From Paraphysomonas bandaiensis (Eukaryota; Chrysophyceae): 64,000 nucleotides of DNA. A program made the translations under genes and the position numbers. Of the stretch, positions 14,171 to 26,800 are shown piece by piece. The stretch's first letter is position 1. Every line of letters starts with the position of its first letter. The notes under the pieces are model-generated. The model did not search any database and was not told the origin of the DNA. It was given only the letters and a program-made list of their open reading frames with translations. The stretch is from the NCBI GenBank assembly GCA_965644295.1, contig CBFFRP010000120.1, positions 55,639 through 119,638 of the forward strand, in the 5' to 3' direction.

Positions 14171-17100
14171 ATGAGAAGTGGTTACAATCGTAATCAAAAC
14201 GATTCACTGTTACATAGCTATGAACCTGTGATTAGAGACAATGGTTACATATCGTCTACTGCTCGATCAAACAGACTCCCTACAGTCAAGAAAACAGGAT
14301 ATGTAACAAGCTCATCAATGTCAAGATTAGGGGCGAAAGCAGTGAATTTGGTTGGATATATCGGCCGGGGGCCTTTTGACGTAAGTGTGTCTCATTGTGG
14401 TTCACCACAGTAGGTGAGTATGTTGAACACAGGACTGGAATAGATTCGAAATTGTGGAGGCACTGATAGAAGATGGACATATACTGCGTGATGAAAACTA
14501 CCTCAGTGTAGGTATACTTCGCTCATTTGCAGAGAAGGTGGGGTGAATAGTATTTTTATGTTAGATTAAAATGATTTGACTCACTCGGCAGGTGTTTGAA
14601 GGCCGTGATGATTTCCCCGACAAGCCTCAGCCGTACTCTGATAGCATGGTACAAAGGCGGAACACTGCGGCTATGGTCATTCAGAACGCTTGGCTATCAT
14701 CAGTTACCCTAAAGAAAGAAAGGTACCAAATATAACGCATGAGTTGCTACTGTCACTGATTTGTCTTGATTTATTTTGATTATTTTGACTTTGAATAATC
14801 GTAATTGTATCACACACTTTAGGATACGACGCCGCCAAATATCTGCTGGGAAGCATAACCGTACTATCCCTCTATCAGTACTGCCCCCCCCAGAAGAGAG
14901 TTTAGGCGAAAGAGAGTCCTATAATAAAATAAACCTTCAGGATTCCTCCACCCATGATTCGGAGGACTGCATTGATGACACCAGTGGCGATGGTATGTTG
15001 TCCAACTAGTCATTGGTTTAGATGTGATTACTGTTGTGTTGTGCTTTTGATTTCTTTTCGTATAATATATATTCCAGAAGAAAACAGAGCCGCCACATTA
15101 TCAGTACTAGAACAGGAATGGGTTCCTCCGTCATGGGAATATGCCAGGTGTTGCGATGAACTGTATGGATGTAACGAGTAATTGTTGTGTGTACAGGATG
15201 TATGCAGATTGTAGTCACCCACGCAAGGGTGGAGTTGGTGGCAGTGAAATGTCTTGGCTGCGGACCACTACTGGACGACATTGCGTGACAGGACATTGGG
15301 GAGAGCAGGTGAGAGCTACTGCACTTATTGTTTATATGGGCATTTTAAGTATGATACATTTTGTGAATTTTTGAATATAAAATTCGACGTGTGTATCAGT
15401 GTGATATGTTTGAGGAGAAGCAAGTGTCTGAGTTGAGCAGATATGGTCCAGGTGACAGTTCGTAGCATTTACCACGTGGGTGATAATTGAATTTCTCAGG
15501 CATTACTAATTACTTCAAGTTCTTGAAGTGGTGTTTTTGGATATTTACTGTGTTGTCGTGCTTAAATTTACCAATTCTGATTCTCAACACTTTTGGACAC
15601 TCCACGGAGGAGGGTGCAAGACTTCATGATCTCTCTCAGACCATGGTGAGTAAACTGAACTATTGTGACAGCTATGTAGTGGGTTGTATGATAGTATTAC
15701 CAGGCAGGGAATCTTGGTGGTACGAATGTGACTAAGGGTGTGCACTTCCCCGGTTGCAATGACAATATTAGAAACCAAAGGTCAGCCTTGTATAAATATT
15801 TTTCTCCATTTACTTTATATCACAACTTTTATGTCCTCAGTTGTGACATAGATAAAAGCACTGTCGCTCTCCTATACGCATATATTGACATTTTCGGAAC
15901 ACTCCTCGGTAATGGATACTATTTCTGGTGAATGATATCCTAAAATGCTGTAGTTATCATAGGATATCTCTGGTTGCGGTTGTTTGAGGCGAAGGAAGTC
16001 ATTGTGTTGGACAAGAACACCGTCAGTGCTGCCAGTTACACTGTTATGGTGAAAGGGTTTGTCCAGAACCTCAAGTTTACCGAGGCAGAGCTGAAAAAAC
16101 ACTTCGCGGAGGTATGCTTAACCTTCATGTATGTTGTAAAGATGGGGTGTGATGGTGATATAGGTAACTGGACAAGCGGTCAGCGATGTCACTATTGCTT
16201 ATGACAATGAGAGGGAGATATATTTGTACCGCAAGCGGGGAGAGCTTATGAAAGATAGAGTTAGGTGCACACAGGAGTACAGATATTACCGCTCACTGCA
16301 GAATAAGGGCAGCCATATATCCCAAGAAGTGTTTCTAGGAATTCTCTCAAAGAGAGTAAAAGCCACTGGTATGTGGGCGCCTATTCACTGCATATCGTAT
16401 ATTCTCATATGATGTCGGTTTAGCTGCTATGAGAGAGATAGACGATGAAACTGACCGCCTGGCGCACTGCCAAGATGTAAGTAATTTATTGTCAGATATA
16501 AAATTATTAACTAGTTACTTTCTTTTCGACATTGCGTAGAGGCCGGTATGCGCATTTGTGACCTTCGAACGCGCGATAGGTGTGTGCTTGCATTGTAGCG
16601 TGTGTACATGATGGTGTGCGGTATTTAGGCTCACGAGTGGCATTGAACACTTATAATAAATCATTCTGGGGATACTTACGTATGAAGCAGTCTCTTAAAT
16701 TTAAAAATTCCAGAATTCGAGTCAAACAAGCTGCGGAACCTTCAACTATTATTTGGGAAAACCTGAAGGTAGGAACACCAATTTTTTTATTGTAGCGGTA
16801 TTGACATCAAACTTAGTATCGGCGTGTAAGTAGAATGAAGAGACGACTTCTCACAACCTCTATCACTGTTATCCTGTTGACTGTGTCGGCCTTTACTAAC
16901 ATTATTGCCCGAGTATTGGAGCAGAGGTGAAAAGAATTATTTTCTCTGTTGAGTTTTAATTGTGTACTGCGACGTAGTGCCACAGCTGCGGGGGGTACCC
17001 ATGACTGCCCGGAGACTTTTTGGGATCAACCCGATGAGCAGCAGAGACAGGACGTGGAAGATAATGACAACCTACTGCACTGCTACTGCGAGCAGTATAC

Positions 17101-19985
17101 TCTGCTCGAGCAAAGAGAAGTTGGTGTTCTACCTACCTAATTTTAGGATCTTATCTGGTCCCGTTTAATAAATGTAGGATTCTTTGTGTAAAGAATATTT
17201 CGAGGAAAATATTGTTGCTGATATATTCGTGTAAGTGTCAAACTTAAACATTGTGGGGTATTTGAAATAAATTCGTTTCTATGAAGATATATTGCTGCGA
17301 TGGTTGTGTTAGCGACGAATAGCGGGATCGATATGTTCCTGAAGGCAAGTGTAAAGTATGAGAAACACCATTCCGCGGATGCTATGGAGAAGAGTATTTT
17401 CCTTCGCATGTTTTTATTGAAACTCATGAACACCGGTGGGTAACACAACCACTATGTTAGCATCAGTGCGTTTAATGGAGACACACAGGCATTCTCTTTC
17501 TGTTCATGGACAGTCTATCACGCGTGAATCTCTTCTTCGGTATAATGTACGAAGATTCAGGAAACTTTACGACTGCTTGGTATCAAACTGTCGGTGTCAG
17601 TATATGTCTTGTACAGATTGGTAATATAATTTCACCTCACCTCTGGAAGGTTGGTTTTGCCAAGTCTTGGGTGGTAATATGATGTATTTTGTATTAGCTA
17701 TATAAGTACCGTGAAGCAATATTAAAAAGAAAGGCTGCCGCGATGGACCCTCTTAAAGGCGCCCTCACTCAGGTTTCTAGCTGATCTTTATCTGAGGTTC
17801 TTATGGTGTTCTAGGATGATCTTAACCAACTTCATCTTGGCCCGGATTTCTTCGTTAGCCATCGATATGCTCAGGTCATGGCTGACCTTTTCGTGTGCTA
17901 CATGTTCAGCACTGGAATGCCGATTCTAGCCGTTATTGCCATGGTTAGATTCCCTTGCGCACTTTCATATGGGGGATAGCTTACCATGTGCTATGTGTAG
18001 TTGAACTTCTACGTGTCTTACTGGGTTGATAAGTTCCTATTCCTCCGCTACTATAGAAGGTAGCATGCTTACGAGTACTGTAATATCCTTACATTCTCTG
18101 CTTTAACAGTCCTCCGCGATACAAAGCCAACATCGGCAGGAATGCCACAGTCATAATTCCTTATGCCATTGCCATTCACCTCTGCGTATCCATATGGACC
18201 TTAGGAAATAGGTGGGTGGTGCTTATCCCTACCCACTATTGCGTAAATCCGATTATTTTCATCAGACATATTTTTGCAACCCAAGAGCAAGATACTGGTG
18301 AAATCTCGTTTTATGCCAGGTACATGGACCGTGTTATTATTCATGATACCGGTAATTTATTATATATGTGTAGGGAGTACAACTTGTACAATTTTAGTGA
18401 AAAAGTTAATCAAAGGCACACTTTTCCTCTTTTCGTGTTGCTTGTCTTGGTACTTTTTGGTATCGTCTTGGGCCAGCTTACTGACCAGATAATCAGTTAT
18501 TTGCATATGGTAATGGGGTCCTCGAATATTGAAATTCACTTGAAATGTTGCAATAGATTGCCAGGTCTTGCTGTGGATCTGTAATTCTGAGATCGGAATT
18601 TTACAAAGAAATGGTTAGATTCGAATATTGTAACCCAGAATAGTATTTTATTAACACACTTACTAGGAGCGTTTTCTGTTCAATACAATAAATATCTCCT
18701 ACTCAAGGGCTGTAAGAAGAGGAATAATCAAAGGTTTGACTTGCCTATTATTGACTTGCGATAACTTCAATGGATGCTTTTATGCAGGCTTGGCGACCTA
18801 CAATATCCTTTTGAACCCTCGATACAAAGAAGCATTTGGCATCACGGATGGCTTTGCCATATCGCATAAGAGAGTGAAGAGTTTGCGGAACTTTGGGGTA
18901 AATAAGCTAGATATCTGTAGTGTATTCATTTCTTTGTTCTATATAGCGCATCTCGTTCAATGATGGGAAAGAAATAGAGAATCACGATAGGACAAGTGCA
19001 GTATCGTCTGTGGCCACTCCTGGTGTATTACATGTACGCCTTGTCAATTGCTGCACGATAGCTGCAGTTAATGATTATTTTATCAGCTTGTTAGCCTGCC
19101 TCGTGGAAGTGGGGTAAATGACCATCCCAAATGCGAGCAGTCCACTCGCCACCATAAGACGTCTTCAGACACGGTCGATTGGGATAATAGGAACAGCAAG
19201 AAGATGAGCAGTTCAGAACAGAGGACAGAAATAGTCTTGTATGTTTCATGGAAAATATTATGTATAACTGCGTAATGTAAGAATTATAGACGGACGCTGG
19301 CTGAGGAAGAAGAAATTGATAGTGGGGACATTGATAGCGGCAACCTTTCGGAGAGACCTCGGCGCAGGAGGTCTGCACATATCGGTGTGCTCCCCAATCA
19401 GAGTCGATGTGAGTGTTCAGATCCTGCAATAATTTTGACATTGTATATAGTGTCGAATTATATACTATCTTGTTAGTGTGCGTATATCGTGTTTCTATAA
19501 TGGTAGGGTGTTATGTTTCATTTCTGCAGATAAGACCGTAAAATACACTCCAAATGAGGTCACGGGCGTGTTGCTCCCTAGGTAAATCATATGGAAGTGG
19601 GTAAATATTTTCATGCTTATATTGCTATAGTGATCGAAATGGGATGAATTTGGAGCAGACTGCTAGATATCAAGGTGTCATTCATACATCGGGTGATTTT
19701 GATGTTGATGTGACAGAGCGTCCTGTAAGTGCATTCGTGGACATAGAAGAATCCTATGCTGGCGTTAGTGATCAAGATAAGATGCACGTTCCTGATGAGA
19801 TGAACCCCATGAATAATGGAGATTCTAGACGTATAAAAGCTGTCAGTTTGTCGAATTCACACCAAGTGAACACACGAAGAGCTCATGTAATGCATTTGAG
19901 ACCTTCTCCAGAAGATAGGGTACACATTGCGCAATTTCGAACTGGGCGCAGCTCAAGGAGAGCACAAAGAAAGACTCATTCATGA
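14171..19985 (+). CDS. Multi-pass membrane protein, CSC1/TMEM63-anoctamin-like (33 exons)
   Basis: Exons: 14171-14380, 14433-14537, 14592-14722, 14823-14992, 15078-15147, 15197-15308, 15400-15451, 15500-15645, 15704-15780, 15841-15908, 15954-16111, 16164-16368, 16424-16476, 16540-16579, 16629-16768, 16817-16926, 16978-17119, 17178-17230, 17287-17435, 17489-17649, 17698-17772, 17815-17943, 18001-18059, 18110-18211, 18266-18509, 18565-18613, 18667-18711, 18788-18897, 18947-19033, 19087-19238, 19290-19408, 19530-19581, 19631-19985. The total is 3,930 nt (1,309 aa), in frame throughout. The N-terminus is cytosolic and contains an IQ-like AMVIQNAW segment. Next come a first helix (exon 8), a second helix leading into an RRM-like cytosolic part (SYTVMVKGF, VCAFVTFE), the AAEPSTIIWENL motif, then many helices (EKHHS, MPILAVIAM, YWVDKFLFLR). 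The C-tail is charged. Motif order fits the CSC1/OSCA-anoctamin membrane channel superfamily. The assignment is by remembered pattern, so an ion-channel or scramblase role is inference. Confidence 0.7.
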
Positions 19986-20423
19986 GTCATCTGGAGTATA
20001 ATATTCATAGTTTATTTTTTATATATATATACTCTATTCGGTGTTTGTGTCTGTAGTTTAGTGTTGTCTAGTAGACAGTAGACTATGCATATATGCATAT
20101 AGACTTTTGCTATACCATGTACGACTATGCATATAGACTTTTGCTAAACCGTGAAATCAGAATATAATGCGATAAAGTTGTTTTGTATATATGTTGATTT
20201 GGCACTGAAAAGTTGTTGTAAAACAGAAGATTGCTAGTAGGCAATAAATTCTAAATTCTATTGACAAAATTAGATCGTTCACCTGTCCCAACAGACATTC
20301 CATCATATCGATGTACTAGTCTACAACATTCTCACTGAATTGATGAATAATTGGACTATATTACATTATATATTATATATCGATCGGAAGGGTCGAAACC
20401 ACAATACAAAATAGAGATGCACA
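19986..20423. other. Convergent intergenic region
   Basis: This is AT-rich sequence between two converging genes. It contains a near-duplicate of ~29 bases (GACTATGCATATAGAC... followed by TTTTGCTA) at ~20,080-20,145. No coding potential was seen. Confidence 0.4.
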
Positions 20424-20828
20424 TTACACCGAAACTTCAGAATTTCTATCATTCGATTCACAAGCACGTGCAATTTCAGAGTCCCATTTTTGTAACATTT
20501 CCCATGAAATATTCACCTGTGCATCTTTTGACTTACTAACAGTGGATGCATCTTGAGGGATATCTACTGGTGGTTCCTTTCTATCTATCGACACACTATG
20601 TAAGTCATTAATAATCTCTTGTAGTAATATGCCAGTTGTTTCTTTGTAATGATCTGTATCACTTTCATTGTCACTGTGTATATCAGAGTGTTCATCTGAG
20701 TTCGTGTTGTATGTATGGTGCTCACTGCTGTGATCATCCCAACACATGCTGTCCAATAGATCCATTACGAGATTATCATCTATTGATAGGGTTGATGGTG
20801 AGGTTGAATGAGTGTTGTTGTCTGTCAT
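20424..20828 (-). CDS. Small acidic unknown protein
   Basis: A single-exon frame of 134 aa starts at the ATG at 20,828. An in-frame ATG 60 nt upstream would add a hydrophobic, repeat-derived leader and is less likely. The protein is rich in Ser, Asp, His and Glu, with an SDEHSDIHSDNESD stretch in the middle and no membrane segment or signal peptide. I do not recognise the family. It lies head-to-head with another acidic protein (21,386-21,883), and a 44-bp minisatellite sits between them. Composition and an uninterrupted frame support coding, but it could be a chance frame. Confidence 0.45.
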   Translation of the reverse strand: MTDNNTHSTSPSTLSIDDNLVMDLLDSMCWDDHSSEHHTYNTNSDEHSDIHSDNESDTDHYKETTGILLQEIINDLHSVSIDRKEPPVDIPQDASTVSKSKDAQVNISWEMLQKWDSEIARACESNDRNSEVSV

Positions 20829-20912
20829 TATGAGGGTGTAGAGATGCTGAGAGGAAACTATCAGACTGAGATGTAAACATACATACAAGTGAATATAATC
20901 ATAGTGCTAGCT

Positions 20913-21045
20913 ATACATATGAACGTACCTGTGTACATATATACAGTACCTCTACTCTACATATGAACGTACCTGTGTACATATATACAGTACCTCTACT
21001 CTACATATGAACGTACCTGTGTACATATATACAATACCTCTACTC
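20913..21045. repeat. Minisatellite, 44-bp unit, three copies
   Basis: Three tandem, almost identical 44-bp units each begin ACATATGAACGTACCTGTGT. A partial fourth copy lies at ~21,067-21,090. The array is in the intergenic space between two divergent small genes. Confidence 0.9.
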
Positions 21046-21385
21046 TATATACATACAGAGTACTGTACATATGAACGTACCTGTGTGTATACAACCGGAG
21101 TACATACATATCTACCTCCGTCTGTACATACCATACCCAACTGTACAGAGGTACACAATGATACATGTACCAATATACGAACAGCAGTACATTATAAAAA
21201 TAGGGATTTTTATTAATTCTTATTATTCTATAATTCCCTGATTTCGATGGTTTAGAAATTACATACTGCTGTGTATAGCTATACGTGACACTGATCATAG
21301 TGGGATATACATATATATAAGTGTGAGGCTCTATATAAACCATACTGCCTATAAATACCTCCTTCTATCTATAAGTACTTCCATC

Positions 21386-21883
21386 ATGAGCAGTAGTACT
21401 GACTCTGACACTGAATCTGATGACAATATCATCAGTAAAGGTCATGAGCAGGAGGAGGAGAACAATGACGCCTGTACTGGCAAAGATGCCCGTATATCTG
21501 ATGCAGAGGATACACCAGCATGGTTACGATATCTTCCACGCCCACCATGGAATGGTGCTAAGGTTCATCACAATAATTCATCTCATATTGATATAGAGGA
21601 GGGAGATAAGCAACACAGATGTATTGTTAAGACAATACCACAATCTTCCAATCCATTTGCTACTCATGAATTATTAATATCTGCAAGAAAGCGCAACAGA
21701 GATGATGCTCAAGAAACTAGTGAACAATTAGAGACTAATACTCCGTCTTCTGGGATGGATTCCAAAGATGACACTGATAGTTTCCAACGAAAGCGTAAAT
21801 GTAAATATGGTAGCTCGCGCGGCTCGCTTGATGAAGCAGCTGCGCTTATATCCTTTTGTAAATTGAGCAAAGAAATCTCATAG
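21386..21883 (+). CDS. Small charged unknown protein with a nuclear-localisation-like motif
   Basis: A single-exon frame of 165 aa starts at the ATG at 21,386. Upstream in-frame codons are repeat-derived and hydrophobic, so they were excluded. The N-terminus is acidic (SSSTDSDTESDDN). A short central segment, TPAWLRYLPRPPWNG, looks conserved-like. A basic patch near residue 135 (RKRKCK) could be a nuclear localisation signal, and a short C-terminal helix may follow. The family is not recognised. The divergent neighbour encodes another acidic protein. Confidence 0.5.
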   Translation: MSSSTDSDTESDDNIISKGHEQEEENNDACTGKDARISDAEDTPAWLRYLPRPPWNGAKVHHNNSSHIDIEEGDKQHRCIVKTIPQSSNPFATHELLISARKRNRDDAQETSEQLETNTPSSGMDSKDDTDSFQRKRKCKYGSSRGSLDEAAALISFCKLSKEIS

Positions 21884-22456
21884 TAGCCTTCTTATTTATT
21901 TGTGCATGATTTAATAAGAATCTTTTTTTTCCTGTACTAATTTATTAAAGTTTGAATGTGTAGACATGGTTAATCATGACTATAAGAAAAGTGTGGATTA
22001 AGCTCTAACAAAGAACTGCATTACTTAGTCCTTTTATTTGGTAACAAGAACGGTTTGTATAGCAGTAACTCACACATATATCTGTCAATTCTTCAGTGCT
22101 ATGAAATTTATTTATTATTCGCTCTCTGTAAACAATACCCAATTGAATTGGAAAGTCAGTGCACGATACTGTGTATCAGCACTAAAGCACCGGGTATTTC
22201 TTCCGGCGATTCTGCAGGATCAAACACTACGCAAGTCATCGCAAAAAGTATGCAATATTGAGCGCTAGTAATTTAATGAAAACAGGGGCGTATCATCTTT
22301 ATCGCTTATTGATTTGACATATATAATGTCAGCAACCACATACAGAACACTACATGCACGTACTATTCAATAACTACCAATACTCCATAATCCACAATAG
22401 ATACGGAATATCTACCACACCAACAACTACTATCGCATTAGAGTAGTGTCAATTGC
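21884..22456. other. Intergenic, no gene supported
   Basis: AT-rich sequence between two converging small genes. Overlapping short open frames at 22,038-22,268 lack protein-like composition and were not accepted. Confidence 0.5.
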
Positions 22457-23107
22457 TCATTTCAATACCCTTCTGTTTCCATGTAGAGGTTTTCTTTCTC
22501 CAAAAGGTGACGACTGGCTCGTAGTTGAGCCGGGCAACATCATAGGAGAGGATACATTTCCCGTGTGGATATCACCACTAGGAGACATACAACCATCATT
22601 CATCGATGCTTTATGAGTATTGACAGCATCGTCATCAGTATCGAGAATTAACATCTCGCCAGTTCCACCAGAGAGCTTTTCTAGCGTACCACCCTCATGC
22701 GTTGATTCGGTATTATCAAATGCAACACCCCCATCCCCATTTACACTGTCCATAAAGTGTTCATATTGGCCAGTCTCCATCAAGGTGACTTTTTTCTCAC
22801 TCAATCCGGGCTCACGAAACTCTGCGTGAAGACCAATTGGAGCCTGGCTGTCGGAAACTTCATTCAGACGAGCTTGATACCAAGTCATGCTTTCATATTT
22901 GTTATACTCTATTGCCTTTTCAGGAGCATCAGTCTCTGACTCGTCGACTTTGCAAGTGTTAGATTCTGCATCATAATTTGGTAAATATTGACTTTTGTAT
23001 TTTAATGACTTCTCTGTGTTCCCTCCATAATAGGCAAAGTTCATGCTATCTTCCCTGTCCTTTATAACAATTCCTTTGTGATTGCGGGTAGTGTTATAGG
23101 ACGCCAT
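22457..23107 (-). CDS. Unknown Ser/Glu-rich soluble protein, 216 aa
   Basis: An intronless frame of 216 aa starts at the ATG at 23,107. It has a moderately structured N-terminal half with Tyr-rich patches (MNFAYYGG, SQYLPNYD, MTWYQARLNEV) and a C-terminal half rich in Gly, Ser, Thr and Asp. No membrane segment, signal peptide or known domain is seen. It is divergent from the dynein subunit gene with 706 bp between the starts. A link to flagella is possible only by neighbourhood. The length and sensible composition support a real gene. Confidence 0.6.
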   Translation of the reverse strand: MASYNTTRNHKGIVIKDREDSMNFAYYGGNTEKSLKYKSQYLPNYDAESNTCKVDESETDAPEKAIEYNKYESMTWYQARLNEVSDSQAPIGLHAEFREPGLSEKKVTLMETGQYEHFMDSVNGDGGVAFDNTESTHEGGTLEKLSGGTGEMLILDTDDDAVNTHKASMNDGCMSPSGDIHTGNVSSPMMLPGSTTSQSSPFGERKPLHGNRRVLK

Positions 23108-23813
23108 GCAGTAAGAGTCTCACAATAAACAATTAACACGTGCAAGAAAAAAAACGTTAAAGAAACGTAACACTGTAATAATGTAAGTATCTAAAGAGGT
23201 AAGTAAACAGAGAAGGCAATACACACACTAATTGTATCTAGAAACGTGCATCATTTGCAAGAGATGTTTCTGTATCGCCGAAACGGTAGAAAACGGTTGA
23301 GTAAGAGTGAATTTTATCCAATGAAAAGGTAGAAAAGTGAAATGATTTGTTGATAGAGATCCAAGCAGTGGTTTGAGTCACTCTTAGGGAGTGAATAAAT
23401 TAGGGATTTATATATAAATTAGGAATTTATATATAAAAAACATAGGATTTTATTCATAAGTGTACTGCTGAACATCCCCTAAATATATCAGAATACATCG
23501 AACTACAACAGTGTATTTTAGATATCACAAGCAGCAGTTCCATATAACGGTTTTGTAGTGTCTATAGAGGGCGATGATACATACATACACACACATACAT
23601 ATACATACATACCTTATCAGATCACTAGCTGCTTCTCTTGCATAGTAATGCAACTCTATGGGCATTATAGTATCGGATTCTATCTGTTTATATCATACTA
23701 TACTATATCACTGCATTCTAGCACACTGTCGTGCTATTACAGCAACAGGTAGCATATATATCAGATACTTTCGTCGTGTGTAGCTATAGCCACAAGGCAC
23801 ATTTGTATCAGAT
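23108..23813. promoter_or_regulatory. Divergent intergenic region upstream of the dynein gene
   Basis: This 706-bp interval lies between two divergent genes. It contains a duplicated ATTAGG(G/A)ATTTATATATA at ~23,399-23,440 and a TACA/CACA-rich tract at ~23,578-23,612. Promoter elements cannot be assigned. Confidence 0.35.
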
Positions 23814-26800
23814 ATGTCGACAAAGACGAGATTTACAAGTAGTAAACATATTAATGCTAAAACACCATCTGGTGGCTCAGGTATGTATATTTTTATCTCA
23901 ATATAAGTATAAATTTAATAAAATCTAATAATTTAGGATCAAAAAAAGCTCATCATACAACCACTGGAGCCACTGGTAAAGGGGGTCATGTCCAAGTTAT
24001 TTATAATGGAAAGATTGTTACTCCACAAAGTTTGCTACCACGAAAAACTGCCAGCACAACTTATAATGCAAAAAAAATTAATTCTACTAGAGCAGTTAAT
24101 GTTGAGAGGGAAAGCACCGCTCAAAGCTCAGATAATCAGGAGAGTGATAAAGATGTCGCTCGAACTATGAGAAAACAGAATTCTTTTCCCGCTCGAAAGT
24201 AAGTTATAATTTAGTTGTAACTGCATGAAATCACGTAGTATACTGTAGAAACACAGCTGCGACATCTGAAACGGAAAGCACTATGTCACGCATCCGTTCC
24301 TCTGCAATTAACGCTGCTGCTGCCCAGCGCCTTGCGGAACAAGTCGTGACAGTTGTTCTATCAGAGACTGAGACAGATACTCTCTTATCCTTGCCTTCTT
24401 TAGTATTGTCAACAGAAGTGCGGGAATCGAAAGAGGTGGAAGAGAGTAACAAAGCGTACGAGGCGATCATTGAAGCCCACAAAAACTCGGATGGGTTCAC
24501 AGCCCGCCCCACGCAGACTATAAACAATCCACAGAAAAATCAGAATGAGATGGCTGCTCCAAATGCGTCGCAAGAAGTCTCCTGTCAGGCGACAGCGTAT
24601 GACATAGCGGACTCAGTACAGGGAAATCAAGGGCAGCAGACAGATGAGTATTCCCTCCTACAAGGGGGAGAAGCAGGTGAAACTGAGGTAGACACAGGGT
24701 TGTCTCCCCATGTGGCAAAGTTTGTGGAGAGCACAGTGAAAATGTCCCTAAACACTCCTGGGTGTTTACTAGACGCCCTCCAGGTAGTCCTTAATTGTCA
24801 GATATTGATAAAGCTAGAAGTTCATGCCTGTGGAAATGGATTTAAATTTTGATGCACAGTTATATATCAAATATTTTTGTTTCAAGTTTAATGTATTTTA
24901 CGTTCCTAATGTAGGTGACCACAACCAATCCCGGCCAGAAAGGTGGAAAAAGTGGGAAACACTCTGATAGTGGTGACCGCCGATCCAGGGCAAATAATGG
25001 CCCTCTCTCGAGCTCTGCCGCAATGGTCAATGGGTCACAGGCATTCTTTGGTACCGATGTGGTGGGAGGAAGCGCAGCAGATCAGTCCAATGGAAGTGGT
25101 CATCACAGTGGATCGAATCCAAACAATTTGAGCGGGCAGCATACTGGAGAGGAAGGAGACACATTTGATTGTGATGACAGAGTATTTGTTGGTCACGATA
25201 GTATGAAATCTCTCGAGGAAGCAAATTTAGAGGCGGTGTTATCGTCTTCTACTTTGGTAAAGAAATTGCAGATGGTAGAACGGGCAGTGCAACAGAACGC
25301 ATACCACCGTCACATCCTCGATTATCGTGATTTTCCAGATGTACAGCCCCTCACTCTTGTGGCAGAGATGGAGAAAGCAACAGTAGTAGATTCAGTAGAC
25401 AAGCTGTTTGGCGGTACCGGTCTGACTTCAGCTTTGGCCCGGGGTGCCTCCCCTGCAGCTGCAATTGGTGGTTCCACCACACTCGAGTCGGATGGAGTTG
25501 GGACTAGCGCAGGTAATCGCAAAGGTAACCTGGGAAGCGCTCATGATGTGAGTGCTGGGGCGAGTGCTGGTGAGGATGGAGCATTGGGATCAAGTGGGCA
25601 CTTGGTCCAGGGATCCTCTCATGTAGGAGATACTGATCACGCTGCCAAAGTGCGTAAGTTGTTCACGTACTCTGCCCCATCTCTCGTCCGCTCGCGACCT
25701 GTTACTTGCATGTCATGGAACTCAGAAAATACTGACATTCTAGCCGTGGGATATGGGAAAGTTGACTTCATTCCTGAAAACAGCCATCCCAAGGGTCCTA
25801 ATGGTGAGGAGCTAACAGAAGAAGAGCTAGCGAGCGGTCTGGTGCTATTTTGGTCGTTACGAAATCCAGACTACCCGGAGAAAGTTTTACGCACACCCCA
25901 CGCCATTACTGCCCTTGACTTTTCAAAGAGAAACCCAACCCTCCTTGCTGTAGGGTTTTATAATGGTGATATTGCTGTGTATGATGTGCGTCGAGAGGTG
26001 GACTGGGAGAAGCCGATGGAAACATCTGCCGGAATGGCGGGAAGCCACTCAGATCCTGTCTGGTAAGGCTACATTTGTATCTATGCGTGATATGTTGCTG
26101 TTGTGATGGTATTATCTCTTGTTCCATCTATTGTTATAATAAAGAGCCTAGGCAAGTGAAGTGGCTGGCGAAAGGGCAAGACAGGACTGAGACACTTGTG
26201 TCGATATCCACTGATGGAAATGTGTTGCAGTGGAGTCTCAAAAAAGGTCTTCTTGTATCACTCCTCATGCAGCTGAAAAGAGGTGGAGCGGTGAGTGTGA
26301 GCCTGTTGTATATTGGTATATCCTTTTTCTACTGACCTTCTTCTGTGTAAAATTTATCAGGGCGAAGGATGGATCAGTCGTCAAGCTTCAGGCTTGTGCT
26401 TCGACTTTGCTCCTGAAGATCACGGGACTTACGTGACCGGTACAGAGGAGGGGACTGTTCATAGGTGTTCGATATCATACAACGAACAATATCTAGAGAC
26501 ATATGAAGGACACAGTGGTCCAGTCTATCGATTAAAATACAGTCCCTGGTGGGGGGACATTTTCCTTTCTTGCTCTGCGGACTGGACAATGTCTCTATAT
26601 CATATGCGGAGTAATTGGCCGTTGTTGACGTTTCATTCTAGTGGTGAAGATTTTTCCATCAATGACATTTCCTGGTGCCCTCGGAACTCAACTGTGAGTA
26701 CGATAATGGATGTGGTAGTAATGAAATATTTGTTTTGTGTGTATGAGCAGTCATGAATTACAATATACATCTATGTGTAGCTCACGTATGGCTTGTAGGT

